Source: Inquilinus sp.
GTDB lineage: Bacteria > Pseudomonadota > Alphaproteobacteria > DSM-16000 > Inquilinaceae
Length of the DNA stretch: 17,645 bases
Direction of reading: 5' to 3'
Assembly (NCBI GenBank): GCA_013003675.1
Contig: JABDIP010000257.1
Coordinates: 1-17,645, forward strand
Shown here piece after piece: positions 1 to 8,052 of the stretch. Positions within the stretch are counted from its first letter, which is position 1. Each line of letters opens with the position of its first letter. The notes beneath the pieces were generated by a model. It did not search any database. It worked only from the letters and a program-made list of their open reading frames with translations, and had not been told where the DNA came from. Position numbers and translations under genes: made by a program.

Positions 1-1158
1 GGTATCGTCAGAGGGGGGGCGGGAAATGGCGAACCGGGACGGGCCGATGCCGCGAGCGTGGATCGTCCTTCCGCCGGCTCAGCGCTCGAATCCGAATTCA
101 CCCGGTTGGTGGCGGATATGAACCCTCAGCAGCGGGCACGACGATTTCGAGAGGAATTGCTGGGGCTTAATCTGGATTGGGCCTCCGGTGATCTGCAAGA
201 CGGCGATGTGAATATCGAATTCTTGAATGACGCTCTGTCCGGTCAAGACCCAATGCGCCGCAACTTTGCCGCAACAGCTATTCTGCGCACGGTTGAAGAG
301 GGCAATTCAGTATTCGAGCACATTTCCGATGATGCGAGGTCCGCTTACTTGGAATTCGCGGTTCAACGGTATTACGCCACAGCGCCGATCGACATAGGGT
401 CGCCCTCGCCGTCCGACGACAGACTGAGGGGCATTGCCGCCGAACAAAGGTTCGAGTTCAGCATAGGAGCAGACGCCGAAATTGCCATGCCGGCGGAAAT
501 CTCCGAGGAGATCGTCCTCCATATGAGCCGCCTGCCGCGCGCAAGTCGGGAACAGGCACGTGCCTACGAGCAGTTCATCAGGCAAGTTGTGCCCCCGTAT
601 AGTCCGGAGCTTGCGGATCGCCTGCTTGAAGCGGCCCAGGCAATGGCAGTTGAGCCAGGCACCATTGCGAAAGTGCCGGGTGGCGAGTTGGTGGTCGATC
701 CAGGCGGATTGGGTGACGTGCATGGACGATACTCGCCATACATGACCGATGAAGATCTGGCGCTGTCATTCATGGCTAGATCCGACCTGGTATTTCCAGA
801 TCTTTCCATGTGGCCGAGAGGCGTTCCGGGGGATCTTTTGGATACGGACTTTGCAGTATCTGCAGGGTTTGCCGTCGCAACGATAGTCCGAACGACAGTA
901 AGCAAGCCCCCTGGGCCGTGGTCAGCGATACTTACCGGTGCTGGAATCGCGAGAAGCGGCAAAGGACTCTATGACAAGATCGACAACAACAATCAGGAGC
1001 ACAGCGACTATCTCCTTTCTGTGGAACTGGTGCGGCGGTACAACGATGAGATGTTCAGAAAAAATTTCGAAATAGTCTGGAATATCGCCAAGGATTCTGA
1101 GGGGACCTCGGACATGCCCGGACAAACGAGTTCTGCTCCTGCAAAGGCGGATGAATAA
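1..1158 (+). CDS. Unrecognised phage accessory protein, 5' end outside the window
   Basis: The frame is open from the first base, so the gene probably starts before the window. A GTG at 58 would give 366 residues, but no convincing ribosome site precedes it. The in-frame residues before it are Gly/Ala/Arg-rich (RGGAGNGEPGRADAAS) and look like a disordered linker similar to those in the two motif-tagged enzymes downstream. The body is acidic and mostly helical, with a weakly hydrophobic stretch around residues 264-300 (counted from the GTG), a polar C-terminal tail and no signal peptide. I recognise no family. It lies two genes before the portal, is tail-to-tail with a Sel1-repeat gene, and is clearly less GC-rich than the structural genes, which points to an accessory (moron-type) gene. 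It could be a third cargo protein whose N-terminal tag lies upstream, but that cannot be seen here. Reality of the coding region is fairly secure; function is unknown. Confidence 0.6.
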   Translation, partial: GIVRGGAGNGEPGRADAASVDRPSAGSALESEFTRLVADMNPQQRARRFREELLGLNLDWASGDLQDGDVNIEFLNDALSGQDPMRRNFAATAILRTVEEGNSVFEHISDDARSAYLEFAVQRYYATAPIDIGSPSPSDDRLRGIAAEQRFEFSIGADAEIAMPAEISEEIVLHMSRLPRASREQARAYEQFIRQVVPPYSPELADRLLEAAQAMAVEPGTIAKVPGGELVVDPGGLGDVHGRYSPYMTDEDLALSFMARSDLVFPDLSMWPRGVPGDLLDTDFAVSAGFAVATIVRTTVSKPPGPWSAILTGAGIARSGKGLYDKIDNNNQEHSDYLLSVELVRRYNDEMFRKNFEIVWNIAKDSEGTSDMPGQTSSAPAKADE

Positions 1159-1215
1159 ACTGGTAATTTTGGGGTCTGCAGCCCGGCATTTATCGTGGCG
1201 CCGACACCCGGTCGG

Positions 1216-2420
1216 TCATTGAACCCAGGATAGCCGGTTCGGACGTTGTGGGTATTCTGCGAAAAACGCTCTCGCGTCATTTTCGGCGTGCAGCACGATC
1301 TCTTCATTGATAGACAATCTGCAATCAGCGGACACGAGCGTCGGTTGAGCGAGTTCCGCCGCTGGGTTTACCTCAATCTTGCGTGCCCGGAGGTTGATGT
1401 CCCACAGCAAATCCCTACAATACAGATGAATTTGTTCTGTCAAGTTGTAAATAGAATTCCAACTGGACCTTAGTTCATCTGACAAGGGAGAAGCTTTCAT
1501 CACGGCACTAATAAATACCGCAAGTGAATCTTTTTCCGGATTACTCAAATCGGTCGGCCACCAGTTGATGCTAATGATGACATACTCGTACGCTTGCGCC
1601 AGGTCGCGAAATGGTGAATCGGTGTGGCTCAGCAGAGAAACCGCACGGGCGAGGGATCCCCGATAGCCCCCAAGGCCACCTTCCACGCAATGGCGTAGTG
1701 TCTCCGGGTCGATCGTGGAGAAGTCCGGGTTGAGGATGGACGGGACTTGCCCGTGACAGTAGGTGGATTGGGCCCAAACGCTGCCACCGGCGATTGCCTG
1801 ATCGAGCAGCTCTTGGCCTTGGCGGGCAAAGGCCTCATCTACTGCGTCATGTAATTCACCTAGTCTGTTGTACTCCGCCATCTCACTGCGCCAGTTGTTG
1901 CCGTAATTGGCCTTCGGAGGTGGCGTTCCGGAAAGTATAGCCTCGCGCTCAAGGTCCATTCGGTATTCGACTTCATCAAATACATGCAAGTAGGCCAACC
2001 CAGCGAATCCTTCTGGGTGACCGACATCTGCTGCAGCACGATAGTAGTCGCGTGCCTGAAGTAGGTTCTTTTCCACGCTATAACCGAAATGGTATCGGAT
2101 TCCCAATAGGGCGAGGGCATCCGGATAGTTTTGGTCGGCCGCCCGTTCCATCCAAACACTGGCAAGCCAACTCGATTGAAATGTGCCATTGCCGTGGCGG
2201 TACTGCTCGCTGAGATAGGTCTGCGCCGGGGGTCGCCCCATGTTGCGTAGTGACGGAGGATTGGGTGGGCGCTCAGATGGTCGTCCGCCCGATAGAGAGC
2301 ATAGCCCTTTTCCGCCGGAAAGCGGCTGTTCCACAGCTCCTCTCCTGAACGCCACACAAAGATGGCGACGGCGAACACCAGCGCCGAGACAATCAAAGAT
2401 CCAACGAACCGACTGAACAT
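1216..2420 (-). pseudogene. Membrane-anchored Sel1-repeat protein, apparently frameshifted
   Basis: Two overlapping minus-strand frames appear to be one gene. The first starts at ATG 2420 and begins MFSRFVGSLIVSALVFAVAI, a clear N-terminal membrane anchor or signal, and runs to LRHYATWGDP. The second continues as AQTYLSEQYRHGNG, followed by MERAADQNYPDALALLG and similar units, which are Sel1/TPR-like repeats. Joined with one extra base at the GC run 2226-2232 they read LRHYATWGDP-R-AQTYLSEQYRHG, a normal Sel1 repeat boundary. The repeat region covers roughly the middle of the protein; the last 200 residues are unrecognised. Stop is at 1216-1218. The gene points against the phage genes and converges on the upstream gene. 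Sel1 proteins usually mediate protein contacts in the periplasm or cytoplasm; some act as immunity proteins for secreted effectors, which would fit the neighbourhood but is a guess. The shift may be a real mutation or a sequencing error. Confidence 0.6.
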
Positions 2421-2517
2421 TAGGAAAACATACCAGCGACCTCGGGTTGAGTCACGGGTTGTCGCGCACCCATTCGCGTGGTGAGCGGGCGCGGTCGCCG
2501 CATCAAGGGGAAATTAC

Positions 2518-4194
2518 ATGGACGCACAGGAAATCATCCGCCGCTTCGAGCAGGTGCGCGGCGAGCGCGGTGTTTGGGAGCAGCATTGGCAGGAGATCTC
2601 CGACTATGTGCTGCCCCGGCGTGGGGAGTTTGTCGGGCATCCGGCCGGGCTGTCGAGCGGGCAGGCCGGGGGGGCGAAGCGGACCGTGAAGATCTTCGAT
2701 GGCACCGCGCCCTGGGCGCTGGAGCAACTCGCCTCCGGCCTGCACGGCATGCTGACCGGGCCGGCGGTGCGCTGGTTCATGCTGAAGGCCGAGGATGACG
2801 CGCTGAACCAGCGCGATGACGTCAAGCGCTGGCTGGAGGCGGCGTCGGACCGGCTGTATGCGCTGTTCAACGGGCCCCAGGCCAATTTCTCCGCCCAGGC
2901 CCATGAGCTGTATCTGGATCTGGCGGCGTTCGGCACCGCGGTGATGCTGGTCGACGATCAGGGGCCGGACGGGTTGCGCTTCCAGACCCGGCATCTGGGC
3001 GAGTGCCATATCGCCGAGAGCGCGACGGGAAGGGTCGATACCCTGTATCGCCAGTTCCAGTTCACCGCGCGGCAGGCGGCGCAGTTCTTCGGAGCCCGCA
3101 CTCCGGCCGCGATCGCCGGCGCCATGGAGGGTCAGCCGGAACGGCGCTTCACTTTCCTGCACGCGGTGTTCCCGCGCGGGGAGGCCGGGCCGGCGGAGAG
3201 GCGCGTGGGAGGTCCGGGGGCGGCGCTGGCGCGCAACAAGCCCTGGGCCAGCCTGTATCTGAGCCTGGAGCCGCGGGAGATGATCTCCGAGGGCGGCTTC
3301 GACGAGTTCCCCTATCTGGTGCCGCGCTGGTCGAAGCTGACCGGCGAGCGCTACGGCCGGTCGCCGGCGATGACGGTGCTGCCGGACATCAAGATGGTCA
3401 ACGCGATGACCCGCACGGTGATCGTCGGCGCGCAGAAGATGGTCGACCCGCCGCTGCTGGCGCCGTCGGACGGCTTCCTCAACCCGATCCGCACCGTGCC
3501 GGGGGGCATCAACTACTACGACGCGCTGGCCCAGCGCGGACCGGACGCGATCAAGCCGCTGCTGACCGGCGGCCGGCCGGATATCGGCCTCGAGCTGATC
3601 CAGGCGGTGCAGCAATCGGTGGTGCGCGGCTTCCACGTCGACTGGCTGACCCTGCGCGACGGGCCGCAGATGACGGCGACCGAGGTGCTGCAGCGGCGCG
3701 AGGAGCGGCTGCGCCTGCTCGGCCCGGTGGTCAGCCGGATGCAGACCGAGTTCCAGGGCCCGCTGATCGAGCGGACGCTGAAGATCCTGGAGCGCCGTTC
3801 GGCGCCGTTCTGGGCCGCGGGCGAGGACGGGCCGCTGCCGCTGCCGCCGCCGGAGCTGATGCAGGGCGAGCTGGCGGTCGACTACGTGACGCCGATCGGC
3901 CAGGCGCAGAAGGCGGTCGCGGTGGAGAGCATGGCCCGGGTGATCGAGGGGGTGGAGCGGCTGTCCGCCTTCGACCGGGCCCTGCCGGGCATCGTCGACG
4001 CCGAGGCCGCGGTGCGCGAGATCGCCGACATCTACAACGCGCCGATGGATCTGCTGCGCGGCCCCGAACAGATGGCCGCGCTGCGCGAGGAGCAGGCCTC
4101 GGCGGCGGCGCGCGAGGCGGAGGTGGCCGAGGGCCAGGCGGTCGCCGGGGTGGCGAAGGACTTGGCCCAGGCGGCGGGCGCGGCGGGGCGGTAG
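2518..4194 (+). CDS. Portal protein (T7-like head-tail connector)
   Basis: A 558-residue protein, close to the 536 of T7 gp8. It forms the dodecameric ring at one capsid vertex through which DNA is packaged and leaves, and on which the short tail is built. Family signs are the N-terminal helix with W.EIS.YVLPRRG (about residues 20-37), the following KRTVKIFDGTAPWALEQLAS region with ASGLHGMLTGP.VRWF (about 70-85), FGTAVMLVDDQ near residue 140, and KPWASLYLSLE then GGFDEFPYLVPRWSK.TGERYGRSPAM around 240-285, typical of the podovirus connector family (Pfam Head-tail_con). The C-terminus is an Ala/Glu-rich helix, as in other portals. ATG 2518 is preceded by AAGGGG at 2505-2510, seven bases away. 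It is the first gene of the structural module here; the usual next gene, the Bbp19-like protein, comes only after the 4-kb accessory island. Confidence 0.93.
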   Translation: MDAQEIIRRFEQVRGERGVWEQHWQEISDYVLPRRGEFVGHPAGLSSGQAGGAKRTVKIFDGTAPWALEQLASGLHGMLTGPAVRWFMLKAEDDALNQRDDVKRWLEAASDRLYALFNGPQANFSAQAHELYLDLAAFGTAVMLVDDQGPDGLRFQTRHLGECHIAESATGRVDTLYRQFQFTARQAAQFFGARTPAAIAGAMEGQPERRFTFLHAVFPRGEAGPAERRVGGPGAALARNKPWASLYLSLEPREMISEGGFDEFPYLVPRWSKLTGERYGRSPAMTVLPDIKMVNAMTRTVIVGAQKMVDPPLLAPSDGFLNPIRTVPGGINYYDALAQRGPDAIKPLLTGGRPDIGLELIQAVQQSVVRGFHVDWLTLRDGPQMTATEVLQRREERLRLLGPVVSRMQTEFQGPLIERTLKILERRSAPFWAAGEDGPLPLPPPELMQGELAVDYVTPIGQAQKAVAVESMARVIEGVERLSAFDRALPGIVDAEAAVREIADIYNAPMDLLRGPEQMAALREEQASAAAREAEVAEGQAVAGVAKDLAQAAGAAGR

Positions 4195-4223
4195 GGCGGC
4201 CGTCGGCAGGTAGTCTTTGCCAT

Positions 4224-4251
4224 TAACCGACAGCCAACAGCGTTCCGGCTC
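4224..4251 (+). repeat. Short run of degenerate 7-bp repeats after the portal gene
   Basis: Four consecutive heptads, taaccga, cagccaa, cagcgtt and ccggctc, follow in register. They belong to the same heptad family as the longer arrays at 10321, 10861 and 11521. The run is short, so it would be weak on its own; the likeness to the other three gaps is what supports it. Confidence 0.4.
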
Positions 4252-4297
4252 AAGGAGTCGCCGCGTGATGCGTCTCTATCAGGATGCGAGGTAATCC

Positions 4298-5041
4298 ATG
4301 AGAAGAAGAACCAACGGCCATGGCCTGGACATGGATTCGGCGCGGCAGAAGATCGACGCCGCCAAGTCGAACAAGCGTTTCATGGCGGTGCTGCAAGACC
4401 GCGACCACCGCGGGCACAAGGACGCCGTCGACCAATGGAGCCGTCTTCACGGGGCCGCCTTTCCCCAGACCCAACAAACGGCGACCGTACAGTTGGTGGG
4501 CGATAGCCAGGGTGCTGCAATTCCCCGGTCGGCAATGGCGAAGGGCCTGTTGGGACCGTTGGCTGCGCAATCGACCGGGCGAGCCACCACCGCAACGGGA
4601 GCAGGACCGCAATTCCGACACATCGATCCCTACCCTGGAGGTCCTCAGGGACCGATCATCACGTTTCACAACGACGTGGCGGGCGACCCTAATAGGGATA
4701 TGCCGGTTCGTGAAGAGCTTGCGGCGGCGGTAGAGGCGGCCGCACTGAGGTTGGGGCTCAACGTGAACGTGAACAGTACACGACGCTCCAATAGCGCACC
4801 GCACAGTGAGGGGCGCGCGGTTGACATCAACCGCATCGACGGCATGCGGGTCGACGATCCGAGGAACAGGGCGAATGCCGAAAGGCTGCAGCGCGAGTTA
4901 ATGTCCATGCCGGGCGTCAATCAGGTGCTAGGTCCGGTGTACAACGTCAACGTCGATCCGACGGGAGGGGTCGATCCGGTGACGGACCAAGTTTTGATCG
5001 AGCAACACCGAAATCACGTGCACGTAAATGCGAGGCGATGA
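4298..5041 (+). CDS. LAS-type (M15-like) peptidoglycan peptidase with N-terminal scaffold-like tag
   Basis: The 247-residue protein has three parts. Residues 26-56 carry the motif also found at the scaffold C-terminus (FMAVLQDRDHRGHK, then AVDQWSRL and AAFP). Residues 57-130 are a Gly/Thr/Gln-rich linker. Residues 131-247 look like a LAS zinc peptidase: STRR (160-163), the Hx6D motif PHSEGRAVD (H169, D176) and the C-terminal HxH in EQHRNHVHVN (E235, H240, H242). Such enzymes cut peptide crosslinks of peptidoglycan. There is no signal peptide, so it would reach the wall by virion delivery or by lysis. ATG 4298 follows GAGGT at 4286-4290. Its last four bases overlap the start of the next gene (ATGA), which suggests translational coupling. 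The gene interrupts the usual portal-to-scaffold order. An ordinary endolysin is the alternative, but the scaffold-like tag is unexpected for one. Confidence 0.8.
   Translation: MRRRTNGHGLDMDSARQKIDAAKSNKRFMAVLQDRDHRGHKDAVDQWSRLHGAAFPQTQQTATVQLVGDSQGAAIPRSAMAKGLLGPLAAQSTGRATTATGAGPQFRHIDPYPGGPQGPIITFHNDVAGDPNRDMPVREELAAAVEAAALRLGLNVNVNSTRRSNSAPHSEGRAVDINRIDGMRVDDPRNRANAERLQRELMSMPGVNQVLGPVYNVNVDPTGGVDPVTDQVLIEQHRNHVHVNARR
4373..4465 (+). other. Scaffold-like tag motif, copy 1 (protein-level)
   Basis: Encodes residues 26-56 of the M15-like protein. Compared with the tag of the transglycosylase-like protein, 25 of 31 residues are identical. Compared with the scaffold C-terminus, the shared positions include F-M, R-D-H, G-H, A-V, R-L, A-A and the final P. 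Confidence 0.75.
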
Positions 5042-5421
5042 TGAAAATGCTATGCGCATACGCTGCGATCGTCTGCATCATCGCCTCGGCGGCGACAGCC
5101 GGGGAGCGCGTGTGGCAGGAGGTTGATCTGCGCGGCATCTACGTCTTCGGCCACGCCACTAACACCCTGACACCCTGCTCGAGCGGCCAGCCAATGTGGC
5201 TCGATGGGGCCGGCAAAGCGTCGGAGGACCTTCATGCCGCCTACGATTCGTCTGTCGCCGCGCATTTTGATCCCCTCTACGTCGTTGTCCGCGGCAGGCT
5301 CGATGCCGAGTACGACACCGGCGACTATTGGCTGGGCTTGTTCAAGATCGAAGAGCTGATCGACTATTCAGCCGACCCGCAGGTGATCGCCGAGTGCCAG
5401 TCCGAGGCGGCAAACAAATAG
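5038..5421 (+). CDS. Small secreted protein with NlpE C-terminal OB-like pattern
   Basis: A 127-residue protein with a clear signal peptide (short Lys start, hydrophobic core IVCIIASAATA, likely cleaved after A21), so it is exported to the periplasm; there is no lipobox cysteine at the cleavage point. The mature part has GIYVFGHATNTLTPCSSG, then L.AAY, then PLYVVVRGRL, a spacing like the C-terminal OB-fold of the lipoprotein NlpE (G-Y, T-C-tG, L-AY, V-V-G). That assignment is by pattern only. ATG 5038 overlaps the stop of the peptidase gene by four bases, so the two are probably made together. A periplasmic partner made with a peptidoglycan peptidase could protect the lysogen from the enzyme, but it could also be a general exported moron protein. 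Confidence 0.7.
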   Translation: MMKMLCAYAAIVCIIASAATAGERVWQEVDLRGIYVFGHATNTLTPCSSGQPMWLDGAGKASEDLHAAYDSSVAAHFDPLYVVVRGRLDAEYDTGDYWLGLFKIEELIDYSADPQVIAECQSEAANK

Positions 5422-5488
5422 GCGGGCCAAAGCGGCGGGTCACCTGACGGGTCACTTCGGTTGAAATGCAGGTTGAAGCGATGAAGGC

Positions 5489-5812
5489 ATGGAATTCGGT
5501 GTCGTTGAGCCGGACCCAGAGGCGGGGTGTTGCGATTTATGCGGGGGTAATGGCAGTCACCAACTGCTCGGGCTCTTCCATGGCCTGCTCGGTGAACTCT
5601 GGAAGAACCCCGGCGGTGAATACTGCATCAATCCGGACCCTTTTCCTGGCCCCGATTGCCCGTTCGATTACCCTCGGATCGCGGTCGATTTCATCCTGGT
5701 CTATGCGGGCGTGTGCTTCTTCGTGGTGTTGCTGCCGTCCGCCGCGATCATCCTGTGCATGGTCGGATACAACGCGATCATGCGGCGCTGGACGGCGAAC
5801 TCTTCGGCGTAG
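5489..5812 (+). CDS. Small two-cysteine membrane protein, N-terminus possibly frameshifted
   Basis: The 107-residue frame has a polar Cys/Pro region (GEYCINPDPF then GPDCPFD) followed by a strong membrane segment (about residues 66-92) and a short basic tail (MRRW). Its first 25 residues (MEFGVVEPDPEAGCC) look unlike protein of this family, and the ATG at 5489 has AAGG only one base away. A different frame starting at ATG 5481 reads MKAWNSVSLSRTQRR then GVAIYAGVMAVTN, which looks like a membrane-protein start. A shift somewhere in 5542-5566 (there is a run of five G at 5542-5546) would join the two. The joined protein resembles the gene at 7135 in size, paired cysteines and final membrane segment. 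Function unknown; holin, immunity and superinfection-exclusion roles are all possible. Confidence 0.5.
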   Translation: MEFGVVEPDPEAGCCDLCGGNGSHQLLGLFHGLLGELWKNPGGEYCINPDPFPGPDCPFDYPRIAVDFILVYAGVCFFVVLLPSAAIILCMVGYNAIMRRWTANSSA

Positions 5813-5944
5813 GGGGCTGGCGGGCGGGCGTTGTGTCGCCAGTCGTCGATGATCGGCCGTATCGGAGCCGTCCCATGATGTCATTCAGCAAGACCGAGAA
5901 GCAGAATTCGGCGCTATCGTAAAACCGATCCATCGAGATGAACC

Positions 5945-6901
5945 ATGAATCAAACCACGCTTCATCCAGCCGCGGCATCCGCGCGGAAGAGGATTGCCGC
6001 CGCCATGGCGAACAAGCCCTTCATGGCGGCGCTGCAGGATCGCGATCACCGTGGCCACAAGAAAGCGGTCGAGCGCTGGAGCCGTTTGCACGAGGCGGCG
6101 TTTCCGCAGCCTGGTCCATCAACGTCCGAACAGTCGATGGGACCTAGGGCCGAAGATCGCGGGTGGGCTGCTCGCGACGCTTTCCGACGATCAGGGCGCA
6201 GCGACGGATTCGACGCTGAGGCGGCGGACCGCAAACCGGCCAGGCAACCCAGAACCGCGCTTCAAAGTACGGATCGCCCCGCTCAGGGGGGGCCCAACGC
6301 GGCCGTTGGACACGGGGTCGGGACCGGCGACCGGCCCGTGATCAATATGGAGGTCGATCGAATCGAGGCGATCTTGGACGATGCCCCGGCGCTGTTCGAG
6401 ATCAGCGACAATCCCAGGGCCGACCCGCAGGCAAAGTTCAATGAGTCCGCACATGACGGCCTATCCGCAGTAGCGCACTATGGCCACTTTATCGACCGTG
6501 AGGCGGCTCGCCAGGGCGTGGATGCCGATCTCGTCAGGGCGATCATCTATGTGGAGAACTCCCGTTGGAATCAGCTTGAACGACTGGGAGACAGACTTGG
6601 GCGTACGCGATCGATCCTGCCGATGAATATTCGCCCCGAGCCCTGGGAGCGGCTGAGCAGCGATCCCATCGATTTTGTCGATCCGGCGCAGAACATCCGT
6701 GCCGGCGTCACACTCCTTCATCGCATCATCGATCGCGTCGACGATCCAAACCCGTCGAACGTAGCCTCGATCTGGAACTTTACGGGACGCGAACTGGTCA
6801 GCGACTTCGGCGCCAGGGTGGAGGCCGTCTATGACAGCCGACCTTGGTCTTCTCCGGGGCCTGCCCGCTCATATTATCGCAGAGCATTCTCGGGCCCATG
6901 A
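5945..6901 (+). CDS. Lytic-transglycosylase-like protein with N-terminal scaffold-like tag
   Basis: The 318-residue protein repeats the layout of the M15-like gene. Residues 24-54 are the scaffold-like tag (FMAALQDRDHRGHK, AVERWSRL, AAFP). Residues 55-135 are a Gly/Pro/Arg-rich linker. The C-terminal 150 residues resemble an SLT lysozyme fold: REAARQGVDADLVRAIIYVE (184-203) ending next to a likely catalytic Glu204, then DPAQNIRAGVTLLHRI (246-261) and a late Y at 296. The usual G-L-M-Q stretch is replaced by ILPMN, so activity is likely but not certain. Lytic transglycosylases cleave the glycan chain of peptidoglycan; T7 carries one in its ejected core protein gp16. There is no signal peptide. 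ATG 5945 is the first start after an in-frame TGA at 5939; the ribosome site is weak. Confidence 0.75.
   Translation: MNQTTLHPAAASARKRIAAAMANKPFMAALQDRDHRGHKKAVERWSRLHEAAFPQPGPSTSEQSMGPRAEDRGWAARDAFRRSGRSDGFDAEAADRKPARQPRTALQSTDRPAQGGPNAAVGHGVGTGDRPVINMEVDRIEAILDDAPALFEISDNPRADPQAKFNESAHDGLSAVAHYGHFIDREAARQGVDADLVRAIIYVENSRWNQLERLGDRLGRTRSILPMNIRPEPWERLSSDPIDFVDPAQNIRAGVTLLHRIIDRVDDPNPSNVASIWNFTGRELVSDFGARVEAVYDSRPWSSPGPARSYYRRAFSGP
6014..6106 (+). other. Scaffold-like tag motif, copy 2 (protein-level)
   Basis: Encodes residues 24-54 of the transglycosylase-like protein. The DNA is also strongly similar to copy 1, including a shared AACAAG just before it, while the linkers and enzyme domains that follow are unrelated. 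This suggests shuffling of a conserved head onto different tails. Confidence 0.75.
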
Positions 6902-7134
6902 GATCGCTCGTTTCGCACCCGAGCTGAAAAGCGACCGGTCCGGCCCGGCAACGGACTTTGCGAACGCAGAACCGCACCCGAAGCTTGATGGAATGGTGCC
7001 CGTATTCCTTGTTGGGCATCATTAAGTTGCCGGATTTCGACCTGAGAATGTTTCAAATGCCGATTGAGGATGTTGGTCACCGACCACGCATTGTTAAGAC
7101 AGGCGGATCGCCGAAGAAGGGCGTGCGGAAAGCG

Positions 7135-7494
7135 ATGAAACCACTGCCCAAATCATGCCTGATCTCGTTCCTGGCAACCCTGCCGGTCTCGGCTCCGGTC
7201 AGCTTCCTGGTCGTCGCGGCGGATTACCGGCTGGACTTGTTCTTGGAGTTCTGTGTCGAGCGCCTCTTCAATGGTGCCGGCCCAGTCGATTGTGGCGTCG
7301 ATCCCATCGTGATCGCGCAAGCCATCATATTCCTAGTCATCCTTGTGGCCTTGATATCGGCGCCACTCTTCCCATTCGTCTTTCTGATTGCCTACGCCGT
7401 GCTACAGGGGCGGAAGGAGCGGAGCGAGGCGGGGGGTCAGCCGTATGATCGGCCCGCGAGCGACGGGTACCCCCGGACGAAATGGAGCGGCTAG
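7135..7494 (+). CDS. Small membrane protein (119 aa) downstream of the transglycosylase-like gene
   Basis: The start is placed at ATG 7135, behind a GGAAAG-like site, because translation from further upstream in this frame adds 59 residues without any membrane-protein character. The protein begins MKPLPKSCLISFLATLPVSA, with a first membrane segment (about 8-27), a loop with C...C (FLEFC, then PVDCGVDP), a second long hydrophobic segment (IVIAQAIIFLVILVALISAP and on) and a charged tail (QGRKERSEAGG). The same order of anchor, two-cysteine loop, membrane segment and basic tail is seen in the gene at 5489. A small envelope protein beside a wall hydrolase could be a holin, an immunity protein or a superinfection-exclusion protein; the sequence does not decide. 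Confidence 0.6.
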   Translation: MKPLPKSCLISFLATLPVSAPVSFLVVAADYRLDLFLEFCVERLFNGAGPVDCGVDPIVIAQAIIFLVILVALISAPLFPFVFLIAYAVLQGRKERSEAGGQPYDRPASDGYPRTKWSG

Positions 7495-7756
7495 TCCGGC
7501 AACCGAAACGCGCCGCAGCGCCACCCAAGCCCCTGGCCGCCGGCGCCGCGTCTTCGATAGGGCTGGGACGTCATTCCCATTCGAACGCCAGTTGCGGCCG
7601 TGCGGCCGAATCCATACCTCATTAGAGTAGGGGCAGTGGCCCACGGGAAGGAGCGCGTAGATGATCGCCTTCATTCGTCGATCAATAGTTCCGGCAATGC
7701 GGTAGAGGATCGAAGCGGGACGCGATGGTCTCCGGGAAACGGGTGTTCAGGTCACA

Positions 7757-8011
7757 TTGGCGACGGCGGGAGAGTGCCTTCGGATATTCCTTATGCTTGT
7801 CTATGTCGAAGTGTTTATGTTTCCGAGCGACTTCCCTTGGTATCTTTTGCACTGGATCCCGTTTTTGATGATCCTTATCGTGTCGCCGCCAAGTTTCATT
7901 TCCAGGCATTTCGATCAATTCACGCGGCGACACCGAATTCTCGTTCTCAACGCATTCGGCATCCCGGTTTCTGTTGTATGGCTGCTGTTCATCCATGAAT
8001 TCGGGGCTTAG
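7757..8011 (+). CDS. Small hydrophobic protein (84 aa), probable remnant of a longer gene
   Basis: The frame from TTG 7757 gives 84 very hydrophobic residues with three likely membrane segments (around FLMLVYVEVFMF, WYLLHWIPFLMILIV and FGIPVSVVWLLFI), separated by a basic loop (FDQFTRRHR). The best ribosome site in the region, AAGGAG at 7648-7653, lies upstream of ATG 7661, which is in the same frame and reads MIAFIRRSIVPAMR before an amber TAG at 7703-7705. So the gene may originally have begun at 7661 and be broken by one nonsense change, or translation may begin at the TTG (a weak AGGT precedes it). No family recognised. It closes the accessory island. Confidence 0.45.
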   Translation: MATAGECLRIFLMLVYVEVFMFPSDFPWYLLHWIPFLMILIVSPPSFISRHFDQFTRRHRILVLNAFGIPVSVVWLLFIHEFGA

Positions 8012-8052
8012 ACGAGCTGAGCGCGTTTACCGAGCGGTCAGGTTTCGCGGCC

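Noticed and set aside
3003..4226. A 407-codon plus-strand frame inside the portal gene, and long minus-strand frames at 2503-3636, 8311-9510, 9332-10228 and 10095-11369
   Set aside because: All are shadows of real genes: unusual Arg/Gly/Ala composition, no family features, no ribosome site.
4298..5041. Plain endolysin interpretation of the M15-like gene
   Set aside because: Not excluded, but a scaffold-like tag shared with a second, unrelated hydrolase and the position inside the head operon argue for a virion role.
7600..7998. A 132-codon frame overlapping the small membrane gene
   Set aside because: Its product is polar with no family pattern, while the overlapping frame from 7661/7757 has clear membrane segments and the better ribosome site.
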